Source: PALSA-1006 sp036171275 | GTDB taxonomy: Bacteria; Pseudomonadota; Gammaproteobacteria; Burkholderiales; Gallionellaceae | DNA: 64,000 nucleotides | NCBI GenBank assembly: GCA_036171275.1 | Contig: JAVHQT010000042.1 | Coordinates: 1-64,000, forward strand | Reading direction: 5' to 3' | Part shown: positions 60,479-64,000 of the stretch, one piece after another | Layout: each line of letters starts with the position of its first letter | Position numbering within the stretch: position 1 is the first letter of the stretch | Notes under the pieces: model-generated | The model's database searches: none | The model's input: the letters and a program-made list of their open reading frames with translations, nothing else | What the model was told of the DNA's origin: nothing | Position numbers and translations under genes: made by a program

Positions 60479-62341
60479 ATGAATGCTCATGCAGAATATT
60501 TAGACTCGATTTTAAAACGTCACCAGCATAACCCTCATTCTTTACTGCAAATTTTGCGTGAAGCTCAAGAATTTTATGGCTACATTCATACGCAAGCCAT
60601 TGATTATATTGAAGAAAAGTTAGAAATTTCTCGTGCGCACATTGAAAGCGTCGCCAGTTTTTATTCGTTTTTGTATTTGCAGCCACAAGGCGAATATCGG
60701 GTGCTTTTTTCAGACAACATTACCGATCGAATGCTGGGAAATCAGCACTTGATGCAAAGCTTGTGTAACCAATTATGGATTGAAGTTGGTAAAATTTCCG
60801 AGGATGGTTTGGTGAGTGTTCGTCCTACTTCTTGCACGGGAATGTGCGATCAAGGGCCGGCGCTGTTGGTGAATAATCGAGCGATTAATCGGCTGACGCC
60901 CCAGCGCATCAATATGATTGCTGAATTGATTCGAGGGCGCGTGCCTTTAGCGGAATGGCCGGCAGATTTTTTCCAAATTGAAGATAATATTCGACGCAAA
61001 GATATTTTGTTGAACAGTCAATTTCAGGCGGGTTCGGCGTTGCAAGCCGCTTTTAATCGCGGCACGGCCGCCACTTCGCAAGCTTCAAAAAATCAAATGT
61101 TTCCCTTGGTTGATCCTGACGCTTTAGACCGAGGCCCCGATGCAACCTTGGACGAAATTAAAATTTCTAAACTGCGTGGCCGTGGCGGCGCTGGTTTTTC
61201 CACGGGCATGAAATGGGAATTTTGTCGCAACGCCCTCGGCGATGCCCACTACGTGGTGTGCAATGCCGACGAAGGTGAGCCCGGTACGTTTAAAGACCGG
61301 GTTCTGCTGACGTCCTATGCTGATTTGGTATTTGAAGGCATGACTTTATGCGCTTACGTAATTGGTGCAGAAAAAGGTTTTCTATATTTGCGCGGCGAAT
61401 ATCGTTTCTTGCTCGAACCCCTACAAGCGATTTTGCAACGTCGTCGTGCGGAAAATTTGCTTGGTTCTTCTATTTTGGGCATGGCGAAATTTGACTTCGA
61501 CATTGAAATTCATCTGGGTGCAGGCGCTTATATTTGCGGCGAAGAATCGGCTTTAATTGAATCCTTAGAGGGTAAGCGCGGTACGCCGCGTAACCGTCCG
61601 CCTTTCCCTGTCACGACTGGCTATCTCAATCAACCGACTGTCGTGAGTAACGTAGAAACCTTTGCCTCTGCGACCTTGGTTGCATTGCATGGTGGTGCTT
61701 GGTACGCCAACATTGGCACTGAAAATTCAAGTGGTAGCAAGCTGTTTTCGGTATCGGGAGATTGCGAGCGTCCGGGCATTTACGAATATGCATTTGGCGT
61801 CACAGTCGCACAAGTTTTAGCAGATTGTGGCGCCAAAGACACACAAGCCGTGCAAATTAGCGGCCCCTCGGGAACGTGTGTTACCGCCCAAGAATTTGGG
61901 CGAAAAATTGATTTCGATGATATTCCCACCGCAGGCGCATTTATGGTGTTTGATCAAAGCCGTGATATGTTTGAGGTGGCGCGAAATTTTGTGCATTTCT
62001 TTGCGCATGAAAGCTGTGGTTTTTGTACGCCGTGTCGAGTTGGCACGTCCTTGCTGTCTAATTTAATGGATAAACTCGCACAAGGCAAAGGCTCTCCTTA
62101 TGATTTAACCGAAATTCAAAAGCTCGATTTGTTACTGCAATCGATGAGTCATTGTGGCTTAGGGCGTACCGCCTGCAACCCCATATTGAATACCTTGGCA
62201 AAATTCCGCCCCGCTTATGAACGGCGAATGTTGCACCAAGAATATGTTCCCGCATTTGATTTAGACCAGGCTTTATTTCAAGCAAGGCGTATGACGGGTC
62301 GCGAGGATGCAGGTGCACATTTGGAGAATGCAAATGAGTGA
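60479..62341 (+). CDS. hoxF: NAD-linked hydrogenase diaphorase subunit HoxF, with HoxE-like N-terminus
   Basis: This 620-aa protein fuses a HoxE/NuoE-like domain (residues 1-170) to a HoxF/NuoF flavoprotein. FMN and NAD sites are in KLRGRGGAGFSTGMKWEF and CNADEGEPGTFKDR. The 4Fe-4S ligands are CGFCTPCRVG and a later Cys near CGLGRTAC. In the N-terminal part only the second cysteine pair (SCTGMC) remains; the first pair is replaced by SDNITDRM. The start at 60479 (MNAHAEY) has only a weak SD. It overlaps hoxU. Confidence 0.93.
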   Translation: MNAHAEYLDSILKRHQHNPHSLLQILREAQEFYGYIHTQAIDYIEEKLEISRAHIESVASFYSFLYLQPQGEYRVLFSDNITDRMLGNQHLMQSLCNQLWIEVGKISEDGLVSVRPTSCTGMCDQGPALLVNNRAINRLTPQRINMIAELIRGRVPLAEWPADFFQIEDNIRRKDILLNSQFQAGSALQAAFNRGTAATSQASKNQMFPLVDPDALDRGPDATLDEIKISKLRGRGGAGFSTGMKWEFCRNALGDAHYVVCNADEGEPGTFKDRVLLTSYADLVFEGMTLCAYVIGAEKGFLYLRGEYRFLLEPLQAILQRRRAENLLGSSILGMAKFDFDIEIHLGAGAYICGEESALIESLEGKRGTPRNRPPFPVTTGYLNQPTVVSNVETFASATLVALHGGAWYANIGTENSSGSKLFSVSGDCERPGIYEYAFGVTVAQVLADCGAKDTQAVQISGPSGTCVTAQEFGRKIDFDDIPTAGAFMVFDQSRDMFEVARNFVHFFAHESCGFCTPCRVGTSLLSNLMDKLAQGKGSPYDLTEIQKLDLLLQSMSHCGLGRTACNPILNTLAKFRPAYERRMLHQEYVPAFDLDQALFQARRMTGREDAGAHLENANE

Positions 62342-63059
62342 AACAAAATCATTTACCTTGGACGGAAAGACCATTCCATTTTCCGAGGGTCAGACGATTA
62401 TCCAAGCGGCGATTGCGGCAGGCGAATATATTCCTCATCTGTGCTATCACCCTGAATTTAAGCCGCATGGTTCGTGCAAACTATGCACTGTAAAGGTCAA
62501 AGGTCGCCAAGTCGCCTCATGCACCGAAAAACCGCAGTCAAATATGGTGGTTGAAAGTAACACGCCAGCACTCAATGACGAACGTCGTTCCTTGCTGCAA
62601 ATGTTGTTTGTGGAAGGCAATCATTTTTGTCCTTCTTGTGAAAAAAGTGGCGACTGTCAGCTGCAAGCCACGGCGTACCAGCTCAATATGATGACGCCAC
62701 ACTATGATCATTTTTATCCAAGTCGCCCCCTAGACGCTTCACATCCTGAGTATTTGCTCGATTTTAATCGTTGCATTTTGTGTTCAATTTGTGTCAGTGC
62801 CAGTCGCGAAGTCGATGGTAAAAATATCTTTGCTTTGGCAGGCAGAGGCATTAAAAGCCACTTGATTGTCAATTCAAAATCGGGTGAATTAGCCGATAGC
62901 GATTTTTCAGCTGAAGACAAAGCCGCGCACGTTTGCCCAGTGGGTGTCATCTTGAAAAAACGGGTTGGTTTTGCTGTGCCGATTGGGCAGCGCAGCTTTG
63001 ATTTACAACCGATTGGTGCAGCCGCGCATCCTGTTTCCAAAGGAGAACAAAATGAGTGA
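62334..63059 (+). CDS. hoxU: Hydrogenase diaphorase iron-sulfur subunit HoxU
   Basis: This 241-aa protein passes electrons between the hydrogenase module and HoxF. It has a plant-type 2Fe-2S region (CYHPEFKPHGSCKLC), the His-ligated cluster HFCPSCEKSGDC and a further cysteine group CILCSICV. The start at 62334 follows GGAG and overlaps hoxF by 8 bp. It resembles NuoG's N-terminus. Confidence 0.95.
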   Translation: MSETKSFTLDGKTIPFSEGQTIIQAAIAAGEYIPHLCYHPEFKPHGSCKLCTVKVKGRQVASCTEKPQSNMVVESNTPALNDERRSLLQMLFVEGNHFCPSCEKSGDCQLQATAYQLNMMTPHYDHFYPSRPLDASHPEYLLDFNRCILCSICVSASREVDGKNIFALAGRGIKSHLIVNSKSGELADSDFSAEDKAAHVCPVGVILKKRVGFAVPIGQRSFDLQPIGAAAHPVSKGEQNE

Positions 63060-63600
63060 AGCGGTGAAAAAATTGAAAGTAGCCACTGTTTCACTGGCAG
63101 GCTGTTTTGGTTGCCATATGTCTTTTTTAGATATTGATGAACGCTTATTAGATTTGGTGCAACTGATTGAGTTTGATCGTTCCCCTCTCACCGATATTAA
63201 ACATTGTGGCGTGTGCGACATTGGCATTATCGAAGGAGGATTGTGTAACGCAGAAAATGTTCACGTGTTACGCGAATTTCGCCAAAGCTGTAAGGTGTTG
63301 ATTGCATTAGGTTCTTGCGCCATTAATGGCGGACTGCCTGCACAACGCAATCACTTGCCGCTGTCGGTGGTATTGGAAGAGGTTTATCACGCGCAACATG
63401 GTATTTCGAATGGCTTTATTCCGAACGATCCTGAAATACCACTCCCTTTAGATAAAGTTCACCCGTTGCACGAAGTGGTCAAAATTGATTATTTTATTCC
63501 GGGCTGTCCGCCTTCTGGGGATGCGATTTGGAAAGTGCTCACTGATTTGTTGGCTGGACGCGAACCTGAATTAGGCCACGGCTTACTGCATTACGACTGA
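63052..63600 (+). CDS. hoxY: Hydrogenase small subunit HoxY
   Basis: This 182-aa subunit holds one 4Fe-4S cluster near the active site. Ligand cysteines lie in GCFGCHMSF, HCGVCDIGI, LGSCAIN and PGCPPSGD. An AAGGAG SD precedes the ATG, which overlaps hoxU by 8 bp. The short length without further clusters is typical of group 3 hydrogenases. Confidence 0.95.
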   Translation: MSEAVKKLKVATVSLAGCFGCHMSFLDIDERLLDLVQLIEFDRSPLTDIKHCGVCDIGIIEGGLCNAENVHVLREFRQSCKVLIALGSCAINGGLPAQRNHLPLSVVLEEVYHAQHGISNGFIPNDPEIPLPLDKVHPLHEVVKIDYFIPGCPPSGDAIWKVLTDLLAGREPELGHGLLHYD

Positions 63601-63609
63601 AAGAAAATA

Positions 63610-64000
63610 ATGATGATAAACTCACTAGAAACCGCCACTCATCCAGAAAATTTACGTCGCGTCGCCATTGACCCTGTGTCGCGAGTCGAAGGTCACGGCA
63701 AAGTCACTATTTTATTAGACGACCAAAATAAAGTGCATCAAGTGCGCTTGCACATTGTTGAGTTTCGCGGGTTTGAAAAATTTATTCAGGGACGCCCCTA
63801 CTGGGAAGTGCCAGTCATGGTGCAGCGATTGTGCGGCATTTGTCCGGTGAGTCATCAGTTAGCTGCGAGCAAGGCATTGGATGCCATTGTGGGCGCGAAG
63901 CACGTCACACCGACCGCTGAAAAAATTCGCCGATTGATGCATTACGGTCAAATGTTGCAATCTCATGCGCTGCATTTTTTTCACCTGTGTTCGCCCGATT
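63610..64000 (+). CDS. hoxH: Hydrogenase large subunit HoxH, 5' part only
   Basis: The gene starts MMINSLETATHPENLRR and has IDPVSRVEGHGKVTI and the nickel-binding L1 motif RLCGICPVSH near residue 75. Only the first 130 codons are in the window. It would carry the NiFe site that splits hydrogen and deliver electrons to NAD via HoxYUF. The C-terminal nickel motif and protease site cannot be checked. Confidence 0.93.
   Translation, partial: MMINSLETATHPENLRRVAIDPVSRVEGHGKVTILLDDQNKVHQVRLHIVEFRGFEKFIQGRPYWEVPVMVQRLCGICPVSHQLAASKALDAIVGAKHVTPTAEKIRRLMHYGQMLQSHALHFFHLCSPD

Overview
The window is a bacterial chromosome fragment, most likely from a betaproteobacterium or a close gammaproteobacterial relative with moderate GC. 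The housekeeping blocks are in proteobacterial order: rnr-rlmB, nudix-mnmA-purB without hflD between the last two, yceD-rpmF-plsX-fabHDG-acpP-fabF-pabC-mltG, rdgB/rph, yqgE-ruvX-pyrB-pyrC', a ubi-family hydroxylase with dsbC, dusB-fis-purH, and holB/tatD. Absence of hflD and the HU and Lys/Ala-rich secreted protein types favour Betaproteobacteria; this is inference. The sequence is a scaffold with two 10-N gaps, at 17213-17222 and 19894-19903.

1-12.3 kb is a defence and mobility island. It holds an ApeA-like HEPN protein, an AbiEi/AbiEii toxin-antitoxin pair with a palindromic operator, an HU gene, a frameshifted small gene next to an uncharacterised 322-aa gene, a remnant-like antitoxin gene with an ImmA/IrrE metallopeptidase and a 404-aa helical protein, a three-gene serine recombinase cassette (DUF2924, recombinase, 163 aa), and a two-gene type II Thoeris system (thsB TIR, thsA with membrane helices and a macro-type domain). 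A tRNA-Phe gene follows.

13.1-19.9 kb is a satellite-like integrative element in the 3' end of tRNA-Leu(CAG). It has a P4-type integrase, AlpA regulator, a CHC2 zinc-finger primase piece, a TOPRIM/DUF3987 helicase-like protein and three unknown genes. Both ends carry att-like sequence, a terminator and repeated ATACCCCCA motifs that look like integrase arm sites. alpA is split by an assembly gap but can be rebuilt.

20-64 kb is mostly core genome: RNA processing and modification, purine and pyrimidine synthesis, fatty acid synthesis, folate, nucleotide sanitation, disulfide isomerisation, ubiquinone, c-di-GMP turnover, fatty acid oxidation and replication. Its main irregularity is a two-gene restriction-modification module inserted at the pyrB/pyrC' junction and flanked by a 12-bp direct repeat. 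There is also a MNT nucleotidyltransferase with a HEPN partner cut to 24 codons. The right end is a hydrogenase locus: hypA and hupE divergent from hoxF-hoxU-hoxY-hoxH, a bidirectional NAD-linked [NiFe] hydrogenase; hoxH runs off the edge.

Across the window, intergenic regions repeatedly contain the motif AATCANNNNGTTA (or its complement) in an AT-rich setting, compatible with IHF sites, and degenerate REP-like palindromes.
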